From NCBI RefSeq assembly GCF_018320785.1, contig NC_054878.1:44635429-44699428 (forward strand): a stretch of DNA of 64,000 nucleotides. The letters are read 5' to 3'. This document shows, one piece after another, positions 1 to 10,074 of this stretch. Position numbers and translations under genes: made by a program. Source of the stretch: Cheilinus undulatus. Its lineage: Eukaryota > Chordata > Actinopteri > Labriformes > Labridae. Within the stretch, counting starts at the first letter, position 1; each line of letters begins with the position of its first letter. The notes under the pieces are model-generated. The model was not told where the DNA came from. It was given only the letters and a program-made list of their open reading frames with translations, and made no database searches.

Positions 1-470
1 GATGAAAAAAACAGTCAGAAAGTGGTAAAAATCTGGTAACAAAATGGTGAAAAGAGACTGAAATGGGCAATAAATGGCAAAGTGGGCTAAAGATGTATGT
101 GAAAAGTGACTTAAATTGTAAAAAGTGGAGAAAATTAGGTACAAAATTGTGAAAATTGAGTTAAATAGTCAAAAAGTGGCAAAAATGTGGTAGATTATTG
201 GTGAAAAGTGACTAAATGGGCAAAATGCTACAAAGAGTGACAAAAACATAAAAAGTGTCATTTAATGTCAAAAGCAGCTTAAATTGGGTGAAAAGTGGCC
301 AAAAAATTGCTAAAAAGGAGACAGAATTGCAAATGGCAAAAAGCAGGATGAAAGTGGCAAAAACTACAAAACTGGCAAGAAGAAGTGGCACAAATGGGCT
401 AAAAGAGGCAAAAATGGATTAAAAGTGACAAAAAAAGGAAAAAAGGGAGAAGAATTAGAAATAAGGGTAA
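1..470. repeat. A-rich degenerate tandem array
   Basis: A run of loosely repeated words such as AAAAGTGGCAAAAATGG and AAAAGTGACTAAAATGGGC. Read on the other strand this is the same TTTTGCCACTTTTAACC motif that fills 59.9-60.5 and 61.5-63.2 kb. No open frame or transposon end is visible. The array runs off the left edge of the window. Confidence 0.7.
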
Positions 471-760
471 TGAAAAAACTAAGAGAAAAATAAGAGTTGA
501 CAATAAAGCCTCCTGTATGAGAGTGGGAACAAACTGATTAATGTGAGTGATATGGATCATTCCTGAGGTGAAAGTTTTTTAAGGTTTTCTGGGGAAAAAT
601 ATTTGAAATTAAGACAAAAGATCATGAAGTTTGTTTTTTTCCGGTTTTTGAAAACAAAGTAGTGACAGTCATTACAACTGTCTACTGTGTGTGATCCTAG
701 GATGTAAAATCCTCGTACCACCCCTCTACTGAGTCAGGAACTTTTAGCTGCATACGACTG

Positions 761-1289
761 TAGTCTGGCTTTGTTCTGGCTCTAACAGTCTACACACACC
801 TGTTACATTAGTCTGGCTTTACTCTGGCTCTGAAAGTCTACACACACCTGTTACATTAGTCTGGCTTTACTCTGGCTCTGAAAGTCTACACACACCTGTT
901 ACATTAGTCTGGCTTTACACTGGCTGTAAAAGTCTACACACACCTGTTACATTAGTCTGGCTTTACCCTGGCTCTGAAAGTCTACACACACCTGTTACAT
1001 TAGTCTGGCTTTACCCTGGCTCTGAAAGTCTACACACACCTGTTACATTAGTCTGGCTTAACTCTGGCTCTGAAAGTCTACACACACCTGTTACATTAGT
1101 CTGGCTTTACTCTGGCTCTGAAAGTCTACACACACCTGTTACATTAGTCTGGCTTTACTCTGGCTCTGAAAGTCTACACACACCTGTTACATTAGTCTGG
1201 CTTTACTCTGGCTCTGAAAGTCTACACACACCTGTTACATTAGTCTGGCTTTACACTGGCTGTAAAAGTCTACACACACCTGTTACATT
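761..1289. repeat. 48-bp minisatellite, about 11 copies
   Basis: Tandem copies of a 48-bp unit that begins TAGTCTGGCTTTACTCTGGC and ends in CACACACCTGTTACAT. Copies differ at a few positions (ACTCTGGCTCTG versus ACACTGGCTGTA). The array ends cleanly at ACCTGTTACATTGCTG. The 48-bp unit is a multiple of three, but no long open frame runs through it. Confidence 0.9.
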
Positions 1290-2041
1290 GCTGTCATGTG
1301 AAGGTTCCCTACCTGGAGTCCGGGCACCCCTGGGGGGCGCCTATAATTAACTTTTATTTACAGAGTTATGATTGAAAATATAAGAGGAAGTATCAGAGCT
1401 CTCTAAAAGGTCGAACAAAATAAAGAGGATCTGTACATCTCTTGGAAAAAGGTGACATTTAAAAGTACATTTTTGAGATGATAAAGTCATTTTTTTCAAG
1501 AACCTGAACTCAGAATTTTCTAGTTCAAAAGTCCTAAATTATTTCATCTTGCACTTTAAAATTTCAAGTTTGTAATGTCAGGATTAGAGTGTTTAGAGTA
1601 GAGGGACCCCAAAGACAAAAGGTCGGGACCCACTGATTTAAAGGTCTATCATTTCAGAAATGTTCTGCCTTGTACCATTTTTGAAGCCAAATAACTGTTT
1701 GGAGAAATTTCCAGAAACCAGAAGAACAAAATGAATCTATGTTGATGTGGTTTGTTGACATTTCTCCTCACAGTTACTCTGCTGTGAAAAAGCGCCCAAT
1801 CAGAGCTTAGTCTCCTCTCAGTCTGAACCAGGGTCTGCTGCTGGAGCAGGAGAGGCTGATGTCAGACTACGACAGACTGAAGACTGAAGAGCAGGAGAAG
1901 GACGCCAAGCTGCAGAAACTCATGTGAGTAAAGGACTCATCCGTACATTTATTTATGTGGAATGTGAGTTGATGTGGTTTTTGTTTGCAGGCTGCTGAAT
2001 GAGCAGAGGGAGCAGGCCAGAGAGGACCTGAAGGGCCTGGA

Positions 2042-2230
2042 GGGTCAGGGTACCAAAGTATCCTTTATTTTGAAAGGGCATTTGAACGTACGGAAATCAT
2101 GAAAACGGACAACTTCACTCGTTTTTCCATTTGTGTCCAGAATTGAAAAACAAGTGAAGTTGTCCGTTTTCTTGATTTCCGTACGTTCAGATACCCTTTC
2201 AAAATAAAAAATACTTTGGTACCCTGACCC
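2042..2230. mobile_element. 189-bp palindromic MITE inserted in the KIF5-like exon
   Basis: Nearly perfect inverted arms of about 85 bp (left end GGGTCAGGGTACCAAAGTAT, right end its reverse complement) flank a short spacer around 2128-2145. TGGA occurs immediately on both sides (2038-2041 and 2231-2234), consistent with a 4-bp target-site duplication. The paralogous site at about 4040 reads through without it. No coding capacity is seen, so it would be a non-autonomous element. The superfamily is not clear from the termini. Confidence 0.9.
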
Positions 2231-2447
2231 TGGAGGAGACGGGGTAAGTAGTTCCTGTTTCTACAGCGGAGTAGATGAAGTCCCCATGAGGGGACATCCA
2301 CACATGCAATAAAGACTCCATCCTGTAAAACTCCAGCTGTGTCTGCGTTTTTGTTGCATAACCCCCTACTTACATCTCTGATGGCTCCCCAGGGGGGCGC
2401 TGCACCGCGTCCCCCCCTCTCTATCAGGCATGCCTTGATCCAGGTAC

Positions 2448-3112
2448 CAGCCACAGTGGGGTTTGAACCCCAGCATCCCCTGCAGAACTGGTCTAGTCCA
2501 GTCCTCTGTGCCACCGCCGCCATACCTTTCACACTACCGTCTCTTCTCCTGGCGCTTTTATCCTCTTTGTTCAGGATGTGGCTTTAAAATTCACTGAGAC
2601 CAAGATGGGAGTTGAACCTGGAACCTCCAGACTCTGAGTCAGTCCACTATCTCTGTAGGCTACAGAGCCAGACATGCAGCAGAGCCTCAGAGGGGCTTTT
2701 CCTTCTTTATTTGGGCTCAAATCTTGAAAACTTAAAGACGCTGGTTAGATTTGAAAGGCCAACTCCTGTACAGGTATCCTGAAGTCTAGATTTAGACTCA
2801 GACTTTTAAAATAGATGAACCAATGATAAGATTTGAACCTGTAACCTCCTGATCCAAAGTCAGTTGGCTTTTCCACTAATCCACAGAGACACACACCTGT
2901 TCATGTTTCTCAGAGGATCTGATCTCTGCTTTTGGGGACTGGACTTAAAAATACACCAAGAATCAAACCCACAACCTTCCAACTCTATGGCAGTCCTCTT
3001 TACTCCTGAGTCAGCCATTTACACCAGCAGCTTCAAAAATACACAGAAGATTTGAACCAACAACCGCATGATTCCAGGACAGCTACCTGTCCAACTGAGC
3101 TAACACACAGGC
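2448..3112 (-). pseudogene. Cluster of five degenerate tRNA-like sequences (copy 1)
   Basis: On the minus strand five units have a tRNA-like order of D-arm/A-box, anticodon-arm-like segment and T-arm/B-box. Approximate spans are 2448-2522, 2602-2675, 2822-2893, 2952-3022 and 3044-3112. The first has a perfect A-box TGGCACAGAGG and B-box GGTTCAAACCC with a TGGGG-TTCAAAC-CCCCA T-arm. The second has GGTTCAACTCC. The third has a CTGA-CTTTGGA-TCAG anticodon-type hairpin (UUG) and GGTTCAAATCT. The fifth has TTAGCTCAGTTGG and GGTTCAAATCT. The fourth is weakest. Acceptor stems do not pair convincingly, so these are probably tRNA pseudogenes or tRNA-derived relics rather than working tRNAs. Confidence 0.55.
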
Positions 3113-3140
3113 TAAAGCTAGCTGCACTTTCTCTGAGACT

Positions 3141-3341
3141 TCACATCTGGAGTAGAACATCTCTACAATCCACAATCTTTGCTGCTGGAGACCATTTTGA
3201 TACTAGAGTTGCACATCTCCATAAGTGATAATCTTTGTTGCTGAAGACCATTTTCACATCTTGAGTTGCACATCTCCATAAGTAATGATCTTTGCTGCTG
3301 AGGACCGTTTTCATACTTGAGTTGCACATCTCAATTTCCAA
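3141..3341. repeat. 57-bp minisatellite, about 3 copies
   Basis: Unit CATCTCCATAAGTGATAATC... through TTTGCTGCTGAAGACCATTTTCAxACTTGAGTTGCA. It sits at the right end of duplication copy 1. The unit length is 19 codons and the minus strand stays open across it, but nothing else marks it as coding. Confidence 0.8.
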
Positions 3342-4245
3342 TTTTCCTTTTCTGGTAAATTTATGACTTGCTAAATTAGAAAATTTTGAGATTTTAGTGA
3401 CTGAACCTTCTCATTTTCATATTCTTATTGTGGCTCTAAATGCTGTTGTATTGATGGATAGTTTATACACAGATATTTATGAAGAACTAGTTTATGCAGG
3501 CCTGTCATGCTGGGATTTAGTCAATAAAACCATAAAAATGATGTTTAATTTCTCAAAGATTGTCCTGGGGGGCTTTAGAGTGTTTAGAGTAGAGGGACCC
3601 CAAAGACAAAAGGTTAGGACCCACTGATGTAAAGGTCTATCATTTCAGAAATGTTCTGCCTTGTACCATTTTTGAAGCCAAATAACTGTTTGGAGAAATT
3701 TCCAGAAACAAGATAAAGAAAATGAATCTATGTTGATGTGGTTTGTTGACATTTCTCCAGACAGTTACTCTGCCGTTAAAAAGCGCCCAATCAGAGCTTA
3801 GCGAGCGTCTCCTCTCAGTCTGAACCAGGGTCTGCTGCTGGAGCAGGAGAGGCTGATGTCAGACTACGACAGACTGAAGACTGAAGAGCAGGAGAAGGAC
3901 GCCAAGCTGCAGAAACTCATGTGAGTAAAGGACTCATCCGTACATTTATTTATGTTGAATGTGAATTAATGTGGTTTTTGTTTGCAGGCTGCTGAATGAG
4001 CAGAGGGAGCAGACCAGAGAGGACCTGAAGGGCCTGGAGGAGAGCCTGGCAAGTATTTCCTGTTTCTACAGCATAGGAGATGATGAGTGATCATCCATGC
4101 ATGCAAAACAAGACTCCAGCCTGTAAAACTCTGGCTGTGTCTGCGTTTTTGTTGCATAACCCCTTACTTACATCTCTGACGGCTCCCCAGGGGGGCGCCA
4201 CACTGCATCCCCCCTTCTCCATCAGGCATGCCTTGATCCAGGTAC

Positions 4246-4910
4246 CAGCCACAGTGGGGTCTGAACCCCAGCATCCCCTACAGAACTGGTCTAGTCCAGT
4301 CCTCTGTGCCACCGCCGCCATACCTTTCACACTACCGTCTCTTCTCCTGGCGCTTTTATCCTCTTTGTTCAGGATGTGGCTTTAAAATTCACTGAAACCA
4401 AGATGGGAGTTGAACCTGGAACCTCCAGACTGTGAGTCAGTCCACTATCTCTGTAGGCTACAGAGCCAGACATGTAGCAGAGCCTCAGAGGGGCTTTTCC
4501 TTCTTTATTTGGACTCAAATCTTGAAAACTTAAAGACGCTGGTTAGATTTGAAAGGCCAACTCCTGTACAAGTCTCCTGAAGTCTAGATTTAGACTCAGA
4601 CTTTTAAAACAGATGAACCCATGATAAGATTTGAACCTGTGAACTCCTGATTAAAAGTCAGTTAGCTTTTCCACTAATCCACAGAAACACACATCTGTTC
4701 ATATTTCTCAGAGGATCTGATCTCTGCTTTTGGGGACTGGACTTAAAAATACACCAAGAATCAAACCCACAACCTTCCAACTCTATGGCAGTCCTCTTTA
4801 CTCCTGAGTCAGCGATTTACACCAGCAGCTTCAAAAATACACAGAAGATTTGAACCAACAACCTCATGATTCCAGGACAGCTACCTGTCCAACTGAGCTA
4901 ACACACAGCC
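4246..4910 (-). pseudogene. Cluster of five degenerate tRNA-like sequences (copy 2)
   Basis: Duplicate of the 2448-3112 cluster, at about 4246-4320, 4400-4473, 4620-4691, 4750-4820 and 4842-4910. The first unit keeps a T-arm (TGGGG-TTCAGAC-CCCCA) and the fifth keeps TTAGCTCAGTTGG. Order, strand and spacing match copy 1. As in copy 1, I find no paired acceptor stem. Confidence 0.5.
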
Positions 4911-4939
4911 TAAAGCTAGCTGCACTTTCTCTGAGACTT

Positions 4940-5345
4940 CACATCTGGAGTAGAACATCTCTACAATCCACAATCTTTGCTGCTGGAGACCATTTTCATA
5001 CTTGAGTTGCACATCTCCATGAGTGATAATCTTTGCTGCTGAAGACCATTTTCCCATCTTGAGTTGCACATCTCCATGAGTGATAATCTTTGCTGCTGAA
5101 GACTGGTTTCATACTTGAGTTGCACATCTCCATGAGTGATAATCTTTGCTGCTGAAGACCATTTTCCCATCTTGAGTTGCACATCTCCATGAGTGATAAT
5201 CTTTGCTGCTGAAGACCATTTTCATACTTGAGTTGCACATCCTCATAAGTGCTAATCTTTGCTGGTGAAGACAGATTTTACATCTTGAGTTGCGCATCTC
5301 TACATGTGAACATCTTTGCTGTGGATGAAGAGCGTTTTTATACCT
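4940..5345. repeat. 57-bp minisatellite, about 7 copies
   Basis: The same unit as at 3141, expanded. The period was checked from GAAGAC at 5041 and 5098. Alternating variants (TTCATACTTGAG and TTCCCATCTTGAG) suggest duplication in pairs. Minus-strand frames remain open as a 19-residue repeat because the unit is a multiple of three. The right-hand units are more diverged. Confidence 0.85.
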
Positions 5346-6189
5346 TGAGTGAAGCTCTCTATTTCAGTCTTTGTTGTGAAACTTTTCATTGAGTTCTATG
5401 TCTCTCATATGCACAGCCTTTGTTCTGACATTACTTTCTTCTTTGGATTCCCAAACTCACGTTTAGATCTATCAATCTTTGAACTCTACACTGATATTCT
5501 CTTCTTTAGAAGCTTAAGTTTAGATTACCAAGTTCTGACTAACTTTTTTTCTCACTGATCCATAGAGACAACTAGCTTTGCAATATCTCCATTGTTATCA
5601 CTCTTTTCTTTGTCCACCAGCTCCTAAAAGTTCCCTTCTGTAAGATTCCAACCTACAATCTCCAGATTTAGAGACAAAACTCCAACTTGTTGAAGTATGG
5701 CGAGAGAAGCTTGAAGTATTTTCAGTCTTTGATTTGGATACGGGCCTTAAAAATTTTGAAAAACAAACATTGAAACATAACCCTTCAGTTTTCAAGACAG
5801 AAAAGCAGAAAATACAAATACAATACAAACAAATGGATTTTCAGTCTAAAGCCAAATCTGGGTTACCAAAAAAGAGCAAACATTACATACGCCTACTATC
5901 AGAATCATCTTTTCTTTCTGTCCTCTCAGGCCAAACAGCTTCAGACTCTTTACAACCTGCAGAAACCCTTCATCCACTGCCAGCAGTCTAAATATTTCTT
6001 GAAATATTTATTTATTGTTGCACTTCCTCTCCTGACCACAAATTAACATTGTGTTACATTGGGGGTAGGGTGGCGCTGTTGAGCTCCCGTCAGCCCAGAT
6101 CTGGAAGTCCATGACCAGAGAGTGAGTCAGTGAGAAGATGCTGGGGTCAAGCTGGGGCCATGGCAGAGATGGAGCATGTGAGGCAGTGG

Positions 6190-6505
6190 CACACTGGTAA
6201 GAGAAAGTTTAAAAATAGTTGGGAACATGAGTACTTTTTTACTAAAATTGATTTCAAGGCAGTATGCCTAATTAGAACGTGTGGCGTACGGATGTTCAGT
6301 AATTTCATGCTGTGAAACACAGTAAAGAATAGTGTTATTCATTTTCAAAATTACTTTGACAAGTTTTTATTTTGAACAATTATGCTACAGGCATATTTAA
6401 TTTCTTGCACTGCAACATGAATGTTTAGTTTTGGCCCGTGACCCTCCACCCCGATTCATTTTTGACCCTTCACTGAAAAGAATTAGGGCACCCCTGGTCT
6501 AGACA
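6190..6505 (+). mobile_element. hAT/ZBED-type transposase N-terminal relic
   Basis: The frame from about 6190 reads GKRKFKNSWEHEYFFTK...KAVCLI. This resembles the start of domesticated or decayed hAT proteins of the SCAND3/ZBED group (KRK...W..EYFFT...KAVCLIC, the first part of a BED-like zinc finger). It stops soon after. Downstream, GGCCCGTGACCCTCC and AGGGCACCCCTGGTCTAG at 6434-6501 look like the distal part of such an element. The similarity call is from memory of the family, so moderate at best. Confidence 0.4.
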
Positions 6506-7670
6506 GTAACTGTGTTAAAATATTAGTTTGAGCTCTGAGATGCTTTTCAAAGAAGTGGTGAATTATGGTTGGCTATTTGGGTATTTATATCTCACGTTGA
6601 GACATTTACTGTAGTTCTGTGACGTTATTAACATGAAAGAGATGCTTTCTAATTTTTTCCCACTCATCATTGATGCTTTTAGCTAAAGGAGGTGAGGCCT
6701 CATATTGGTCTTTGCCCTGGGCATAAAAATGACTAAAACTGGCTCTGCCTCATACCTACAGCTCTCCCAGACACATCGTTCCACTCCACCTCATTCTGTA
6801 GCTCTGGTTTCCTGTTTCTGCTCTTTTGACAGTTTTTATTATCAGCAGCACATTAAAGATCAAGTAAAACACCATTTGGACAAGTTTCACCAGATATTAC
6901 ATTATCTCAACATGTGATCCATGTGTGTGAGGGTCACTGATGACCGGCGACACCTTTCGCAATGATGATCATCATAAAATATGAGTGTGAAAGAGCATGG
7001 GCAGAGAGTGACTGAAGAAATTTATTAAAACAGGGCAGAAGAAGCTTCAGTTTAAACACAAGACAGCACACCTCAATGAATAAGTTTACTGAAGAGACGC
7101 AGCACCAGCAGACTTCCTCTGCTCTCACGTGCATTCCTCCGTTGCACAAACCTGACGATAATAATACAGGGATTCAAAAGGAAATAAAAGTTTTCTTTTA
7201 GACTTGGCACTAAAGAGCCGCAGGTGACTGGAGAGCCATTGGTTGACTCTATACATTGTCTGCTCTATACATTAGGCAAACCTAAGGTTATGCTGTAGTG
7301 CATTCCTTAATTAATTTTGTCACAGTTTTAACTAATTATTGTTAGTGAGGCTGAGGAACATTTTAGGGTGGCTTCAGCCCCCCAAAACAGCCTAACGACG
7401 TCCATGACCACGGTTGTGAAGAATTAACAGCAAGTCGCTCAGACGTCTGTTCCCACTCAGACTACAAAGGAAAGTTCCAGTTAAAAGACGTATCGGTCAG
7501 GTTCACTCTTTAGAGCCAGCGGTGGCTAGCTAACATTAATAGCTCTTAAAATTGAATGTAAAGTCAATAACACAGCAATAAAGCTACTGTTTCTTCCAGC
7601 ATTCTGTTAGATGTTCATGTATACAAGAATACTGATGAGTTTTATGCTTTATATCCTCAGGATTTATAAC

Positions 7671-7886
7671 CTTGCAAAGCAGATGGATACGCCCATTTCC
7701 TTGTTTTTCACTGGCGAATCCATCTTGTTAAGCACCCGTCTGAACCGTTTGGGCCAGCGACAGGACCAATCAGCGACGAGGGGCAGTACTTTCAGCAGTG
7801 TCGTTATGCAAACAAGCAGCAGCAAGAGCTGGTGCAGTTATGGAGGAAGAGATTAGCCTGACACACCCATCTGGCGTGTCAGGTTA
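7671..7886. mobile_element. Short non-autonomous DNA element (dispersed family A)
   Basis: Ends are AACCTTGCAAAGCAGATGGAT on the left and CATCTGGCGTGTCAGGTT on the right, imperfect inverted repeats. Internal words (GGACCAATCAGCGACGAGGGGCAGTAC) recur in reverse orientation at 53.28-53.43 kb. A related partial copy is at 29.2-29.57 kb. No open frame of note. Confidence 0.55.
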
Positions 7887-8278
7887 GCCATCTAGCGCAT
7901 TTTGTTACGGTCGTTTAGCTTCTGTTGTTCACATGTTATATGAACGTTTCAACACAAATTCTCACGGAAATTAACTCAGAATATAACAAACGTTATATGA
8001 ACTTACCTTCAGATCCAGCTTTGGTCTCTAATCCGCGTTGTCACGTCGTCTGTTTATCATCAATAATCCCAGGGTATCCTGACTCTGTGCTCCCGACCTG
8101 ACTTCTGAGTTAGGTCAATACCCGCCCTGCCCTGGCCTCTCTGTACTGACCAGAGATCAGCTCTGATAGTCTCACTCTCATATTTAGTATGATAATAAGA
8201 AACCCAAGACTGACTCTGGGTCAGTATGACATACAGAACTCATACAGACATATATATATACATATATATAACACATAC

Positions 8279-10074
8279 AGAACTTTCTCAGTGGTTTTGA
8301 CCACTGGCAGCAACTTCAGAAGGAACTCCTCTGAAGCAGAGTATTTCCTCAGGTCAAACACCTCCACATCTTCCTCTGATGACAGAATGATGAAGACCAG
8401 AGCTGACCAATGAGCAGGAGATAGTTCATGTATGGAGAGACTTCCTGATGTCAGGGACTCTTGGACCTTCTCCACCAGAAAACGATCATTCAGTTCATTC
8501 AGACAGTGGAACAGATTGATGCTTTTCTCTGCAGAGACACTCTCATTGATCTTTGTCTCGATGAACTTGACTGTTGGTCTCTGAGGTCCTCCCTGTTGGT
8601 GTCAGCAGACCTCGGAGAAGATTCTGGTTGGTTTGCAGGGAAAGACCCAGGAGGAAACGGAGGAACAAGTCCAGGTGTCCATTTGGACTCTTCAAGGCCT
8701 GGTCCACAGCACTCTGAAAGAGATGGTTCAGCTTGTTGTTGTATCTAACTCTTTTAGGGGTCAGTGATGGAGTTTGTTCTTCTGCCATCAGGTTGACTCC
8801 AGAGTTGATGAAGGTCTGATGGACATGAAGAGCAGCCAGAAACTCCTGAACGCTCAGATGGATGAAGGAGAACACCTTGTCCTGGTACAGTCCTCTCTCC
8901 TCTCTAAAGATCAGTGTGAACACTCCTGAGTACACCGAGGCTTCTTTGATATCGATGTCACAGTCCATCAGGTCTGGTTCATAGAAGATCAGGTTTCCTT
9001 TCTGCAGCTGCTCAAAAGCCAGTTTTCCCAGAGACTCAATCATCTTCCTGCTCTCTGGACTCCAGTGTGGATCAGTCTCAGCTCCTCCATCATACTTGAT
9101 GTTCTTCATTTTGGTCTGAACCACCAGGAAGTGGATGTACATCTCAGTCAGGGTCTTGGGCAGCTCTCCTCCTTCTCTGGTCTTCAGCACATCCTCCAGG
9201 GCTGTAGCAGTGATCCAGCAGAAGACTGGGATGTGGCACATGATGTGGAGGCTTCTGGATATCTTGATGTGGGAGATGATTCTGTTGGCCTGCTCTTCAT
9301 CTCTGAATCTCTTCCTGAAGTACTCCTCCTTCTGAGGGTCCCTGAACCCTCTGACCTCTGTCACCATGTCAACACACTCAGGAGGGATCTGATTGGCTGC
9401 TGCAGGTCGTGTGGTTATCCAGAGGTGAGCAGATGGAAGCAGGTTCCCCCTGATGAGGTTTGCCAGCAGCACATCCACTGAGGTGGACTCTTTAACATCA
9501 GTCAGGATCTGGTTGTTGTGGAAGTCCAGAGGAAGTCGACACTCATCCAGACCGTCAAAGATGAACACCACCTGGAACTCTTCAAACCTGCAGAGTCCTG
9601 CTTCTTTGGTTTCAGTGAAGAAGTGATGAACAAGCTCCACCAAGCTGAACTTTCTCTCTTTCAGCACATTCAGCTCTCTGAAAGTAAATGGGAATGTGAA
9701 CTGGATGTCCTGGTTGGCTTTGCCTTCAGCCCAGTCCAGAGTGAACTTCTGTGTTAAGACTGTTTTCCCGATGCCAGCCACGCCCTTTGTCATCACTGTT
9801 CTGATTGGTTCATCTCTTCCAGGTATGCCTCTAAAGATGTCTTTTTGTTTGATGGTTATTTCTGGTCTGTATGGTTTCCTGGATGTCGTTTCGATCTGTC
9901 TGACCTCGTGTTCATCGTTGACCTCTCCAGTCTCTCCCTCTGTGATGTAGAGCTCTGTGTAGATCTGATTCAGAAGGGTTGGGTTTCCTGCTTTAGCGAT
10001 CCCCTCAAACACACACTGGAACTTCTTCTTCAGGTTAGACTTGAGTTTACTTGGGCAGTCTGAAGAACTAGTTC
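8279..10074 (-). pseudogene. FISNA-NACHT exon of the NLR pseudogene
   Basis: 1796 bp against 1804 bp in the intact paralogue; the difference is the 8-bp deletion near 8573. The frame is open from the acceptor (TCTTTAG) through FISNA, NACHT and the winged-helix region. It then terminates at 8543, and the remaining C-terminal part continues in another frame ([16 protein letters not shown]...). Residue differences from the paralogue are few, so the loss of function is recent. Confidence 0.9.

Larger units (their letters stand above)
1591..3345. repeat. Tandem segmental duplication, copy 1
   Basis: This segment repeats at 3582-5345. Both begin with GTTTAGAGTAGAGGGACCCC and contain, in the same order, a KIF5-like exon pair, a run of tRNA-like sequences and a 57-bp minisatellite. 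The offset is about 1991 bp at the left and 1798 bp after the exon pair. The 193-bp difference equals the 189-bp palindromic insertion plus its 4-bp target duplication. Confidence 0.9.
3582..5345. repeat. Tandem segmental duplication, copy 2
   Basis: Second copy of the 1591-3345 segment. It lacks the palindromic insertion and has a longer 57-bp minisatellite at its right end (about seven units against three). The copies differ by scattered substitutions and small indels, so the duplication is not very recent. Confidence 0.9.
1822..5998 (+). pseudogene. Kinesin heavy chain (KIF5-type) fragment, coiled-coil tail exons
   Basis: Three exon-like blocks encode the end of a kinesin-1 heavy chain stalk. 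Block 1 (1822-1923; copy at about 3811-3921) follows CTCTCAG and reads LNQGLLLEQERLMSDYDRLK, then ends at a GTGAGT donor. Block 2 (1991-2041 plus 2231 onward; copy at 3989-4049) reads LLNEQREQAREDLKGLEE. Block 3 (from 5930, after CTCTCAG) reads AKQLQTLYNLQKPF and then loses similarity before a stop at 5988. From family knowledge, KIF5 proteins have LNQKLQLE..., [28 protein letters not shown] in this order. No motor domain, upstream exons or cargo-binding tail are present. The block 1-2 pair is duplicated, block 2 of copy 1 is broken by an insertion, and copy 2 has a GC donor. I read it as a decayed fragment; it could also be the far end of a gene whose 5' part lies outside the window. Confidence 0.75.

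Noticed and set aside
2339..2587. 82-codon plus-strand frame repeated at 4080-4385
   Set aside because: It runs across the tRNA-like unit and is conserved only because the segment is duplicated; reading it as protein gives no domain.
9065..9481. Plus-strand open frame of 138 codons opposite the NACHT exon, with a conserved partner at 27601-27948
   Set aside because: Both are exact antisense shadows of the NACHT coding exon; conservation follows from the sense protein, and no start or splice context supports them.
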